A DNA stretch of 25,006 nucleotides from Chloroflexota bacterium (lineage in GTDB: Bacteria > Chloroflexota > Dehalococcoidia > SM23-28-2 > RBG-16-64-32), in NCBI GenBank assembly GCA_005880075.1, contig VBJT01000184.1, positions 1 to 25,006 on the forward strand, read 5' to 3'. Both the position numbers and the translations under genes were made by a program. Below are positions 6,393 to 13,484 of the stretch, in pieces. Within the stretch, counting starts at the first letter, position 1. Each line of letters starts with the position of its first letter. The notes below the pieces were generated by a model. The model was not told where the DNA came from. It saw only the letters and a program-made list of their open reading frames with translations, and ran no database searches.

Positions 6393-7724
6393 TTATGAAT
6401 CGCCACCCAGCCTAAACGGCTCGATCTGGTCGGGGCGTGGCCGGTAGAGGCGGCGGGCCGGCGTCGGGCGCGTCTCCCACATATTGGCGCGCTCGGCGGC
6501 GTTCAGGAGGACCGGCATGAAGTCTTCCCCGCGAAGATGGCCGAGAGCGCCGGAAGCGGCGGCACGCTCGCCGAAGTCCTTCACGCCGTCGACACGAACA
6601 TTGCCGCCGCGAACGACAAGGGGCACTTCCTCGCCGCTGTGTTGGTCCGAGAACCGGCCGCGCGGATGGTGCGCCCAGACGGACGGTGTTGTGTGGTCGG
6701 TGGTAAGCATAGTGATCAAGTCCGGATCGGGCGCCAGAAGCTGCCAGTACGTCTCCATTCCGGCGTCAAGCGCTTCGATGGCGTCGCGGACGCGGAGAGG
6801 ATCGTTTTCATGAGACATTGGGTCGGGGTACTTCGAATGCAGGTGCACGAACTCGTAGCCGTCGCGTAGCAATTCGGCGGCGCGGGTGAGACGCCGGCGC
6901 AGGTCCGCCTCCGGGTCCGCGTCCTCGATCTGTTCAAGATGGAAGCCGAGCTCGAGCATGAGGCCGGAGACGACCTCTTCGTCGGGCAGGCTGGCGGCCT
7001 GCATGCCCCAGCGTTCGGCGAAGGGCTCATAGTGGGGCTTCGGGCCGGCCCATTTCGTGATAAGGGAATTGATCGGTGGCCCGTCGTTTGATGCCGTTGC
7101 ATCGCATAGCTGCGAGTGAGCCCAGGTCAGGTACTGATTGAGGGCATCGGCGGACCGATCGGCAGTCGGCTTATCGAAGGCCTCCGCCCGCGTCTGAGAG
7201 CGCAAGACGGGCAGATCAAGCCCCAGCGGGTCGGTGTCGGTAATCTGGAATGAGGCAGCGTCCGTGATAAAAAGATTGCCGTCGCCGTTGCCGGCGTAGA
7301 CGTAGCGGAAGGTCAGGCCATCGATCTCATGTTTGGCGATGGTGCCGGCGAGCCGCCTGCATTCCTGCTCGCGCCCGCGAATGAACCGCTGGAGGAGGCG
7401 CAGGCGGCCGTCCGGCTGCTCTTCGACGGAGGCGAAGCGGGCAGCGAGCACGACATCGCCGGGAGCGATCGACAGTCCGCGGGCGGAGGCGAGGAGAGGG
7501 CCGCGGTCAGGGAACGCATCTTCGGGGTAGCCGAACATGAGGTGGAGCGCAAGCGGGCTGCCGAGCGGATAGCCGGGCGACTTGGGATGCATTAAGCCGT
7601 TGATCCCTGCGGCGGCAAGGCGGTCAAGGTTAGGCGTGCGGGCTGCTTCTAGCGGCGTCTTGCCGTCGAGTTCGGGCGCGGGTCTGTCGGCCAGGCCGTC
7701 GAAGATGATGAGGAGGACGCGCAT
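6393..7724 (-). CDS. ApgM-like phosphoglycerate mutase family protein (alkaline phosphatase superfamily)
   Basis: A 443-residue relative of archaeal-type 2,3-bisphosphoglycerate-independent phosphoglycerate mutase. It opens with the family signature: metal ligand Asp9 in IIFDGLADRP, then GKTPLEAARTPNLDRLA. Ser56 in GSPLALHLMFGY sits where the catalytic serine of GSDTAHLALLGY lies. The middle domain holds the AGPKPHYEPFAERWG segment of ApgM. Metal-site motifs KYPDPMSHENDP and TTDHTTPS follow near residues 305-350. Differences from standard ApgM are the residue after Ser56 (Pro for Asp), DRGPLLA for GRGPFEA, and an expanded HHPRGRFSDQHS segment. True mutase activity is therefore plausible but not certain; a related phosphohydrolase is an alternative. 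It is third in the selD - nadM-like operon, 30 bases after the previous stop, and its 3' end is 8 bases from the convergent TY-Chap-like gene. Confidence 0.82.
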   Translation of the reverse strand: MRVLLIIFDGLADRPAPELDGKTPLEAARTPNLDRLAAAGINGLMHPKSPGYPLGSPLALHLMFGYPEDAFPDRGPLLASARGLSIAPGDVVLAARFASVEEQPDGRLRLLQRFIRGREQECRRLAGTIAKHEIDGLTFRYVYAGNGDGNLFITDAASFQITDTDPLGLDLPVLRSQTRAEAFDKPTADRSADALNQYLTWAHSQLCDATASNDGPPINSLITKWAGPKPHYEPFAERWGMQAASLPDEEVVSGLMLELGFHLEQIEDADPEADLRRRLTRAAELLRDGYEFVHLHSKYPDPMSHENDPLRVRDAIEALDAGMETYWQLLAPDPDLITMLTTDHTTPSVWAHHPRGRFSDQHSGEEVPLVVRGGNVRVDGVKDFGERAAASGALGHLRGEDFMPVLLNAAERANMWETRPTPARRLYRPRPDQIEPFRLGGDS

Positions 7725-7754
7725 TAGAGGGCGGGCGCGCTTTCGCGAAGGCTC

Positions 7755-8231
7755 TCATTGCCAGTCCTCACCACTCGCCATACGCCTGCGCACCTCGCTG
7801 GCCTCGATCTCCTTCTCGATGCCGGGGTGAAGGACTTCGACCGCATATCCATGTTCGCGCAGGCGGTCTACCTTCGATTGCTCCCAGTCGGAGAAGACGC
7901 GCACGTAATGAATGGCATTCGGCGGTATGTAGTAGCGCCAGCGCTCGGGCGAATTGATGGGGAAGGGAATGATGATCGAGCATTCATCGGGGGCGCCCTC
8001 GTCTCGGAGCACTTCTCGGACCATGAGGAGGCGCTGGAAGTAGGTATACGGGTTGGACTCGGGTAGGTGGCGGTGCTCGCTTGTGGGCTCCTCGACGATC
8101 AGCGTCGGGTCGGGGTTCGTGATACCGACGATGAGGGTGTCGCAGAGTTCGCGGGCAGCTCTGAGGTACTCGAGATGGCCGTTGTGAAACGGCTGGAAGC
8201 GGCCGTGGACCATGCCATATTCGGGTTTCAC
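7755..8231 (-). CDS. Archaeal-type NMN adenylyltransferase-like protein (NadM family)
   Basis: A 158-residue cytidylyltransferase-fold protein. The nucleotide-binding motif GRFQPFHNGH at residues 10-19 is the hallmark of NadM. DTLIVGITNPDPT continues the first half of the Rossmann fold. The C-terminal EIEASEVRRRM corresponds to the ISATEIR-type motif that contacts ATP phosphates. NadM makes NAD from nicotinamide mononucleotide and ATP in the cytosol. The start is GTG at 8231. Length is slightly below archaeal NadM (about 170-180). It lies 15 bases after selD and 30 bases before the apgM-like gene, so co-transcription is likely. Substrate specificity (NMN or another nucleotide) cannot be settled from the sequence. 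Confidence 0.82.
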   Translation of the reverse strand: MKPEYGMVHGRFQPFHNGHLEYLRAARELCDTLIVGITNPDPTLIVEEPTSEHRHLPESNPYTYFQRLLMVREVLRDEGAPDECSIIIPFPINSPERWRYYIPPNAIHYVRVFSDWEQSKVDRLREHGYAVEVLHPGIEKEIEASEVRRRMASGEDWQ

Positions 8232-8246
8232 AGGCTGCGCCGAGAG

Positions 8247-9314
8247 TCAGGGGACGACGGTTACGCCCCAGCCCTTATGCACCTCGCCTACACGCCAGAG
8301 AGGGAGGCCGGCGCGCTCAAAGGCGGACTCGGTATCGGCGATAGATTCCGGAGACAGGGCGAAAAGCAGGCCCCCAGAAGTCTGCGGATCGTAGAGAATG
8401 TGCCGCATCTCTTCGGTAACCTTGGGGGAGACCTCGACTTTGCCGTCGAGGTAATTGCGGTTGCGCGCGCCACCCCCGGTCGTAATCCCCTTGAAGGCAT
8501 AGTCCAAGGCGCCTGGCAGCAACGGTAGCGCGGACTGGGTAAAGCGAATGGATACCTGGCCCGCGTCCGCCATTTCGTAGGCGTGCCCGAGGATGCTGTA
8601 GCCGGTCACGTCGGTCATGGCGTGAGCTGTCTCACGCACGATATGCGAAGGGTGGCGGTTGAGCGTGGTCATGCTTTCGATGGCCGCCTGGAGGTGTTCC
8701 GGCGCCGCTTCGTCGAACTTGGCGGCGGTGGTGATCAGTCCGGTGCCGAGGGGCTTGGTGAGATACACGGCGTCGCCCGGGCGGGCGCCTGCCTTGGTCA
8801 GGATGCGATCAGGATGCACCAGGCCCATCACGCAGAGCCCATACTTGGGCTCCTCATCGATGATGGTATGACCGCCGGCGACGATGGCTCCGGCCTCGGA
8901 GACCTTGTCCGCTCCTCCGCGCAATATACCGGCGACCGTCTGCGAAGGCAGGCTGGCCGGAAAGCCGGCGATGTTGAGGGCGAGGACCGCCTCAGCGCCC
9001 ATTGCGTAGACATCGCTGATTGCGTTTGCCGCGGCGATGGCACCGTATTCGTACGGGTCGTCGACGAGAGGTGCGAAGAAGTCGACGGTGAGGACAACGG
9101 CTTGCTCGTCGCTAAGCTTATAGACCGTGGCGTCATCGGGCGCGCTCAGGCCGACGAGGAGATTAGGATGGTGACCGTTTTGAAGGTTCGAGAGATGGCT
9201 TAGGACCTGCGCGAGCACATCGGCGCCGGCTTTGGCTGCGCAGCCCGCGCACGAAGCGAGCTGTGTGAGGCGGGCTGGCTCATCCGCCCGGCTCACGGGA
9301 TCGTTGGCGACCAT
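8247..9314 (-). CDS. selD: Selenide, water dikinase (selenophosphate synthase)
   Basis: SelD makes selenophosphate from selenide and ATP; this is the selenium donor for selenocysteine, 2-selenouridine and selenium-dependent molybdenum hydroxylases. The 355-residue product shows the active-site segment SCAGCAAK: Cys25 and Lys28 align with E. coli Cys17 and Lys20, and Cys22 lies just before. Further conserved blocks are DDATVYKL, AIAAANAISDVYAMGA, GGHTIIDEEPKYGL, LTKPLGTGLI and TDVTGYSILGH. The active residue is cysteine, not selenocysteine. The ATG at 9314 is preferred because GGAG lies 6 bases upstream; an upstream in-frame ATG at 9389 also has a GGAAG and cannot be excluded. First gene of the nadM-like/apgM-like operon. 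No selA, selB or tRNA-Sec is in the window. Confidence 0.94.
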   Translation of the reverse strand: MVANDPVSRADEPARLTQLASCAGCAAKAGADVLAQVLSHLSNLQNGHHPNLLVGLSAPDDATVYKLSDEQAVVLTVDFFAPLVDDPYEYGAIAAANAISDVYAMGAEAVLALNIAGFPASLPSQTVAGILRGGADKVSEAGAIVAGGHTIIDEEPKYGLCVMGLVHPDRILTKAGARPGDAVYLTKPLGTGLITTAAKFDEAAPEHLQAAIESMTTLNRHPSHIVRETAHAMTDVTGYSILGHAYEMADAGQVSIRFTQSALPLLPGALDYAFKGITTGGGARNRNYLDGKVEVSPKVTEEMRHILYDPQTSGGLLFALSPESIADTESAFERAGLPLWRVGEVHKGWGVTVVP

Positions 9315-9461
9315 GGGCGACTCCGTTCTCGGCCCGCCGGGGAGACCTCTAACTGCGCGGCGGGCTGCCACCTCGTTTAGTGCGAGCATTTTACTTCCGG
9401 CCGGTTCGCCATTTCAAGCTCGAGATGGGGCGACGCTTGTTACAACTCGGAAACATCCGTG

Positions 9462-9491
9462 TTGGAACCGCTGAAAAGCATGAGATAGAAT
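9462..9491 (+). promoter_or_regulatory. Promoter for the DinB-family gene
   Basis: TTGGAA (9462-9467), an 18-base spacer and TAGAAT (9486-9491) lie about 43 bases before the ATG at 9534. A GGAGG and a closer AGGAG precede the start, so this gene has a conventional leader. The 144-base divergent region between selD and this gene holds nothing else I can support. Confidence 0.55.
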
Positions 9492-9533
9492 CGCGCTGTA
9501 AACGAAAGAAATCTGGTATGGAGGCGAGGAGCG

Positions 9534-10061
9534 ATGACGACTGAAGCCGAATTTGCTGAACGGCGGGTCCGCCTGCTCGGGCCAATGAATGATCTGAGCG
9601 ATAGCGAGTTGAAGCAAGCGGTACGCGAGGCGTGCGGAGGACTGGCAACCACCCTTGACTCATTCTCCGATCAGCAGGCCACATGGAAGCCTGACGCCGA
9701 GGAGTGGTCGGCCGCTCAGGTGGGTGACCATATCGCCCTCGGAACGGCTGTACTGGGGAAGATCGCAGGCCTTCTGGCCAAGGGGCAAGTAGTGACCGAT
9801 GAGGACTGGGACCCGCCGCCACAGTTCAAGGGTGATCCAGCGGACCTTCCCGGCGTGAAGAAGAGGATCGCAGGCTTGCCGGGGTTCACCGATGGGCTAT
9901 TCGACGACAGCGTCAAGACTAACCGCCTCGATGTAAAGGCGAACAACTCGTTCCTGGGCGACATGAACTGGCGCGAGTGGTTCTATTTCCTGCGCGTGCA
10001 CGCTAATGCGCACGTTGAGCAGATGGAGAAGCTCCATTCGACGCCGGGGTTCCCGTCGTAG
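9534..10061 (+). CDS. DinB superfamily protein
   Basis: A 175-residue four-helix-bundle protein of the DinB/YfiT-like superfamily. The metal-binding histidine triad is visible: His66 in QVGDHIALG, and His156 and His160 in RVHANAHVEQM. The WKPDAEEWSAAQVGDH block before the first histidine is typical. Members are metal-dependent enzymes, often thiol transferases or hydrolases, but most have no assigned substrate. The ATG is supported by GGAGG about 10 bases upstream and a promoter at 9462-9491. It is divergent from selD and convergent with a small membrane-protein gene, 9 bases between the stops. The family call is secure; the reaction is unknown. Confidence 0.85.
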   Translation: MTTEAEFAERRVRLLGPMNDLSDSELKQAVREACGGLATTLDSFSDQQATWKPDAEEWSAAQVGDHIALGTAVLGKIAGLLAKGQVVTDEDWDPPPQFKGDPADLPGVKKRIAGLPGFTDGLFDDSVKTNRLDVKANNSFLGDMNWREWFYFLRVHANAHVEQMEKLHSTPGFPS

Positions 10062-10070
10062 GTTGGGAAC

Positions 10071-10391
10071 TTAGCGCCCGAGGGTAATGCGCAGATCGCG
10101 CCCACGGGTGAGCGCGAAGTGCATGATCGAGGATTCGAGCGTCTCCTCGCCGCCGATGGCAAGCGAGAGCACGATGCGACGGGTCTGACCGAGGAGCCAG
10201 CCGGCGCCGCTACCGGCCAGCGCCAGGCCGATCATGGAGAGGCGGAAGCCGCGCACCCAGGTGAGGACTGGCGGGGTCGCGTAGAGGGCGACGAGGCCGT
10301 CCCATTCTCGCCAGAGACCGGCCATCAGGATGGGAGCCTTTGCGAGCGTCAATGCCGTTGGGGCGAGCGTGTGCCAAGACAGCGCATCCAT
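10071..10391 (-). CDS. Small hypothetical membrane protein
   Basis: A 106-residue protein with no recognised family. Hydrophobic segments lie near residues 10-27 (ALTLAKAPILMAGL), 33-45 and 50-68 (SMIGLALAGSGAGWLLG), with positive charges (RGFR, QTRR) between them, giving two or three probable membrane helices. The C-terminal region LESSIMHFALTRGRDLRITLGR is soluble. It fills the space between a convergent DinB gene and the divergent IolE-like gene, and no competing ORF in this stretch has a better composition. ATG start at 10391; no strong ribosome-binding site. Probably real, function unknown. Confidence 0.55.
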   Translation of the reverse strand: MDALSWHTLAPTALTLAKAPILMAGLWREWDGLVALYATPPVLTWVRGFRLSMIGLALAGSGAGWLLGQTRRIVLSLAIGGEETLESSIMHFALTRGRDLRITLGR

Positions 10392-10428
10392 CTCTATCTT
10401 GATTTATCGCCGGGCGGCGGCCCAAAGG

Positions 10429-10443
10429 TGTGACTGGATCACT
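10429..10443. promoter_or_regulatory. Candidate operator dyad between divergent genes
   Basis: TGTGA-CTGGA-TCACT forms a short inverted repeat (GTGA/TCAC) in the 94-base divergent region between the small membrane-protein gene and the iolE-like gene. It resembles a CRP-type site but with a 5-base rather than 6-base spacer. Position fits a regulator of the sugar/inositol pair; support is symmetry only. Confidence 0.25.
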
Positions 10444-10485
10444 CTGGGGTATGCGCGCTAATTGGGCATGCGATAGCCTTGCGCT

Positions 10486-11409
10486 GTGAGCCAAATACAA
10501 ATCGCGAACGCACCGTGCTCGTGGGGCGTGTTGAGAGGATTCGGTGACGAATTCGGCTTCCCGAAGTACGAGCTGGTTCTCGATGAGATGGTTGAAAGCG
10601 GCTATGAGGGCACTGAGCTGGGGGACTGGGGATTCATGCCTACCGATGCCGAGGTGCTGCGACCACAGCTCGAGCGGCGCGGGCTGGCGCTCGTCGGCGC
10701 GCTCGTGCCATGGCCGCTGGCGGATACCTCGAGGCATCGTGAAGGCGTCGAGGCGGCGCTGCGCACGGCGCGGCTGCTGGCAGCCTGCGCGGGCGGCAAT
10801 GAAAGCGGCGGCGGGCAGTTCGTAATACTGGCTGATGACAACGGGACAGATGCCGTGCGTACGAAGCTCGCCGGGCGCATCCGGCCCGAGCACGGCCTGA
10901 GCGCCGAACGGCGACGGGATTTCGCGAGCGGCGCTGAACTTGTCGCGAGAGCGGTCCGGGACGAGACGGGGCTGCGCACGGTCTTTCACCACCACTGCGC
11001 AGGCTTCGTCGAGACCCTTGAGGAAACGGAGCGGCTTCTCGGTGCGACCGCGCCCGAGCTCCTCGGGCTGTGCTTCGATACAGGGCACTGGGCCTTTGCG
11101 GGAGGCGACGCGGTCGATGCGGTCAAGCGGTTCGACGAGCGCATGTGGCATGTTCACTTTAAGGACCTTCACGAGGACATCGCTGAGCGAGCGAGGCGCG
11201 AAGGCTGGGACTATTTTACTGCTGTTCGCAACGGTGTCTTCTATGGCCTCGGCGAAGGCGACATCGGTTTCGCATCGGTGCTTGGTGAGCTGCGGAAGCA
11301 GAATTACAGTGGCTGGATTGTCGTGGAGGATGAGCTTCCGCCGGGCTTGGGCGAGCCGCTGGAGAGCGCGCGGCGCGACCGGGCGTATGTACGGGCGCTC
11401 GAGGTCTAA
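10486..11409 (+). CDS. IolE-like TIM-barrel isomerase/dehydratase
   Basis: A 307-residue xylose-isomerase-like TIM-barrel protein. The opening IANAPCSWGV is characteristic of the myo-inosose-2 dehydratase (IolE) branch. Metal-site and barrel motifs follow: GTELGDWGF (strand 2), FHHHCAGFVET, LCFDTGHWAFAGGD, MWHVHFKDL and the closing GWIVVEDEL. IolE removes water from 2-keto-myo-inositol. The GTG start at 10486 is immediately followed by the conserved opening, so it is probably right. The stop is 2 bases before the IolG-like dehydrogenase gene; together they look like consecutive steps in inositol or related sugar breakdown. No iolB, iolC or iolD genes are in view, so the true substrate could be another polyol or keto-sugar. 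Confidence 0.85.
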   Translation: MSQIQIANAPCSWGVLRGFGDEFGFPKYELVLDEMVESGYEGTELGDWGFMPTDAEVLRPQLERRGLALVGALVPWPLADTSRHREGVEAALRTARLLAACAGGNESGGGQFVILADDNGTDAVRTKLAGRIRPEHGLSAERRRDFASGAELVARAVRDETGLRTVFHHHCAGFVETLEETERLLGATAPELLGLCFDTGHWAFAGGDAVDAVKRFDERMWHVHFKDLHEDIAERARREGWDYFTAVRNGVFYGLGEGDIGFASVLGELRKQNYSGWIVVEDELPPGLGEPLESARRDRAYVRALEV

Positions 11410-11411
11410 TC

Positions 11412-12515
11412 ATGGGTGGCGTGCGGATCGGGCTGATTGGCGCGGGCGTGATGGGGCGCATTCACGCGCGTTGCCTGTCGCGCCACGTGGCAAACGGCGA
11501 ACTATGCGCCGTGGCGGACCTCGACAGCGAGAAGGCGAATGGGTGCGCGGAAGAATTCGGCGCGGATGCCGTTTACGGTGACCACCTGGCGTTGCTCGCC
11601 GATGCTTCGCTCGATGCGGTGCTGGCGTGCACGCCGGGAAATACTCACGCGAGCGTGATCGAGGCGGCGGCGCGGGCCGGAAAGCACATCTTTTGCGAGA
11701 AGCCGATCGACTGGGACCTGATGGCGGCCGACCGGGCGCTCGGCGTCGTGGAGCGCGCGGGAGTGAAGCTGCAGATCGGCTTCAACCGGCGCTTCGACCC
11801 GGCGTTCCGGGCGGCTCGTCAGGCGATCAAGCGGGGTGACATCGGCCGGCCCCAGATCGTCCATCTCATAAGCCGCGATCCGGCACTTCCGTATACGGGC
11901 CCGAAAGCGCCGGGCGATCTGTACTTCGACAGCGCCATGCACGACCTCGACATGGTGCGGTTCATGATCGGCGCTGAGGCGGAAAGCGTCATGTCGTACG
12001 GTTCGGCGATGGCGGCACGGGAACACGGGGTCGGCGAAGACCCCGATACGGCGATGACGCTGCTCCGCCTCAAAGGCGGCACCATTGCGTCGATCGATAA
12101 TAGCCGGCGGTCGGTTGTCTATGATCAGCGCGCCGAGGTCTTTGGGCCGCAGGGTACGGTTTGTGTGCCGAACCAGCCGATTGACAAGGGTTCGGCGGAC
12201 GGCGAGCTGCCCTTCTTTGCTCACCGTTATCTGGATGCTTATATCGCGGAGCTGAACGCGTTTGTCGAATCCGTGAGGAAGGATAGCGAACCGCTGGTCA
12301 CAGGAAACGACGGCCGTGCGGCGCTCGTGCTTGCGATCGCGGCCTTCCGTTCGTATGTCGAGGGGCGGCCCGGTGCTGGTCAGCGAGATCGGCTAGCGCA
12401 CCGGGCAGCGATCAGACGCCCAGGAAGTCTGCTACGAGCTTTGAGACCGTCTCGAGCTGTTCCATATGAGGCACGTGGCCGGCGTTTTCGACTAGCTCGA
12501 CGCGTGAGTTCCTGA
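11412..12515 (+). CDS. IolG-like Gfo/Idh/MocA dehydrogenase (3' end frameshifted)
   Basis: An NAD(P)-dependent sugar/inositol dehydrogenase. Rossmann motif GLIGAGVMGRIHA is at 7-19, EKP with Lys97 at 96-98, GFNRRFDP near 123, and Asp173/His177 in DSAMHDLD. These match Lys97, Asp172 and His176 of B. subtilis inositol 2-dehydrogenase almost residue for residue. The true C-terminus is probably VEGRPVLVSEIG followed by TAG at 12394-12396. As read, one extra base in the CCC at 12369-12371 shifts the frame. The ORF then adds about 48 Arg-rich residues over the antisense strand of the hydrolase gene to 12515. It follows the IolE-like gene by 2 bases. Function as inositol 2-dehydrogenase is likely but related substrates are possible. 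Confidence 0.86.
   Translation: MGGVRIGLIGAGVMGRIHARCLSRHVANGELCAVADLDSEKANGCAEEFGADAVYGDHLALLADASLDAVLACTPGNTHASVIEAAARAGKHIFCEKPIDWDLMAADRALGVVERAGVKLQIGFNRRFDPAFRAARQAIKRGDIGRPQIVHLISRDPALPYTGPKAPGDLYFDSAMHDLDMVRFMIGAEAESVMSYGSAMAAREHGVGEDPDTAMTLLRLKGGTIASIDNSRRSVVYDQRAEVFGPQGTVCVPNQPIDKGSADGELPFFAHRYLDAYIAELNAFVESVRKDSEPLVTGNDGRAALVLAIAAFRSYVEGRPGAGQRDRLAHRAAIRRPGSLLRALRPSRAVPYEARGRRFRLARRVSS
12369..12396 (+). other. Probable +1 frameshift and original stop of the iolG-like gene
   Basis: If one C is removed from 12369-12371, the frame reads R-P-V-L-V-S-E-I-G then TAG at 12394-12396, a normal Gfo/Idh/MocA ending. It also leaves a 15-base gap before the convergent hydrolase stop instead of a 104-base antisense overlap. 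Assembly error or a recent mutation would both fit. Confidence 0.75.
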
Positions 12516-13218
12516 TGCGACCGGCGAATTCGTCCGCGTAGATGGGAGGCGCGATGCCGTCCTGGCGGCCCCAGATGATCAGCGTAGGCGCTTGGATGCG
12601 GTGAATTCGCTTCTTGAGGCCTTTGTCGGGGATTGGCCAGACGAACTTCCCCGTGCAGGCCGCAGACCACATTATCTGGATCTGCATGTCCATCTGCTCG
12701 TCGGTCAAGTTCGTCATGCGGGCGGCGGCGGCCATCATCTGAGCGAGAGGTAGGTTCTGGTCGGCGAAGAGGTACTTCGGCAGGTCTGCGAAGGAGGTGG
12801 TCATCCAGTTGCGGACGGGCTGGTCGTCCCGCCAAAGGCCGATCGGGTCGATGAGGACGAGCTTGCTGACCCGCTCGGGATTCGTAGCCGCCAGCTCCGC
12901 CGCCACCATGCCGCCGAAAGAGTGGCCAATGACGGCAGGCGCGTCGAGGCCCAGGTTATCGAACAGCTCGTAGTAGTAGAGGACGAGGTCCCACAGGTTG
13001 TCGAAGGGCTTGACCGCGTCGGGCGCGCCGGGGGTCGTGCCCGGGTGCTCGGGCGCGTAGACCGTGTGCGATTGCGAGAGGTTGTCGAGGAACGGGTCCC
13101 ACTGCAGGCCGTAAGCGCCGTGGAGGAAGACGACCGGTGGGCCACTGCCGGCGATCTTGACCAGCGTCTGGACCTCGTCGCGCCAGGCAGTCAGGGTGCG
13201 GTCTTGAGTGGCGACCAT
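12412..13218 (-). CDS. Alpha/beta-fold hydrolase
   Basis: A 268-residue alpha/beta hydrolase with a complete catalytic triad: nucleophile Ser100 in GHSFGG, Asp220 in WGRQDG and His248 in AGHVPH. The oxyanion region HGAYG is at 33-37, and a helical lid runs through about residues 135-200. The ATG at 13218 is chosen because GGAGG lies 7 bases upstream and it overlaps the stop of the LLM oxidoreductase gene (TGATG). A longer reading from 13302 would lie inside that gene. The family includes esterases, C-C hydrolases and dehalogenases. Coupling to a flavin monooxygenase-like gene suggests they act in sequence, for example hydrolysing an ester or lactone product (inference). Confidence 0.9.
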   Translation of the reverse strand: MVATQDRTLTAWRDEVQTLVKIAGSGPPVVFLHGAYGLQWDPFLDNLSQSHTVYAPEHPGTTPGAPDAVKPFDNLWDLVLYYYELFDNLGLDAPAVIGHSFGGMVAAELAATNPERVSKLVLIDPIGLWRDDQPVRNWMTTSFADLPKYLFADQNLPLAQMMAAAARMTNLTDEQMDMQIQIMWSAACTGKFVWPIPDKGLKKRIHRIQAPTLIIWGRQDGIAPPIYADEFAGRIRNSRVELVENAGHVPHMEQLETVSKLVADFLGV

Positions 13219-13484
13219 CAGGAACCTCCGCCGACTGGAACGGCTTCGGCAGGTAGCGCGCGCTTTGCCCGCAAGCTCTCCGGCCACCAGCGGTTCTGCC
13301 ACTTATCGTCCCAGATGTCGCGGACGTGGGGGAGGACTTCACGGGAGAAGAGGTCGATGTTCTTCAGCGTCAGTTCGTGCGGCATTGAGCCGATGTGCAG
13401 GAGCACCATCAGGTTCCCGACGCGCAGGTCCTTGATCGCTTCTGTGAGTTGGTCGCGCACCGTCGCAGGGCTGCCGGCGATGAC
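13218..13484 (-). pseudogene. C-terminal part of the LLM oxidoreductase, out of frame
   Basis: These codons continue the luciferase-like monooxygenase after a frame change: VIAGSPATVRDQLTEAIKDL is the conserved C-terminal IAGSP block, followed by LLHIGSMPHELTLKNIDLFS and EVLPHVRDIWDD. The stop (13218-13220) overlaps the hydrolase ATG as TGATG, the expected operon join, so this frame is the authentic 3' end. Read alone it has no start of its own near the homologous region. Confidence 0.8.

Noticed and set aside
8247..9314. SelD as a selenocysteine-containing protein
   Set aside because: The active-site codon is Cys and no in-frame TGA occurs at that position.
9438..9446. TTGTTACAA near-palindrome between selD and the DinB gene
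   Set aside because: Too short and common to call an operator without conservation data.
10210..11172. 320-codon minus ORF opposite the IolE-like gene
   Set aside because: Composition is typical of antisense shadow; the plus strand holds the conserved TIM-barrel motifs.
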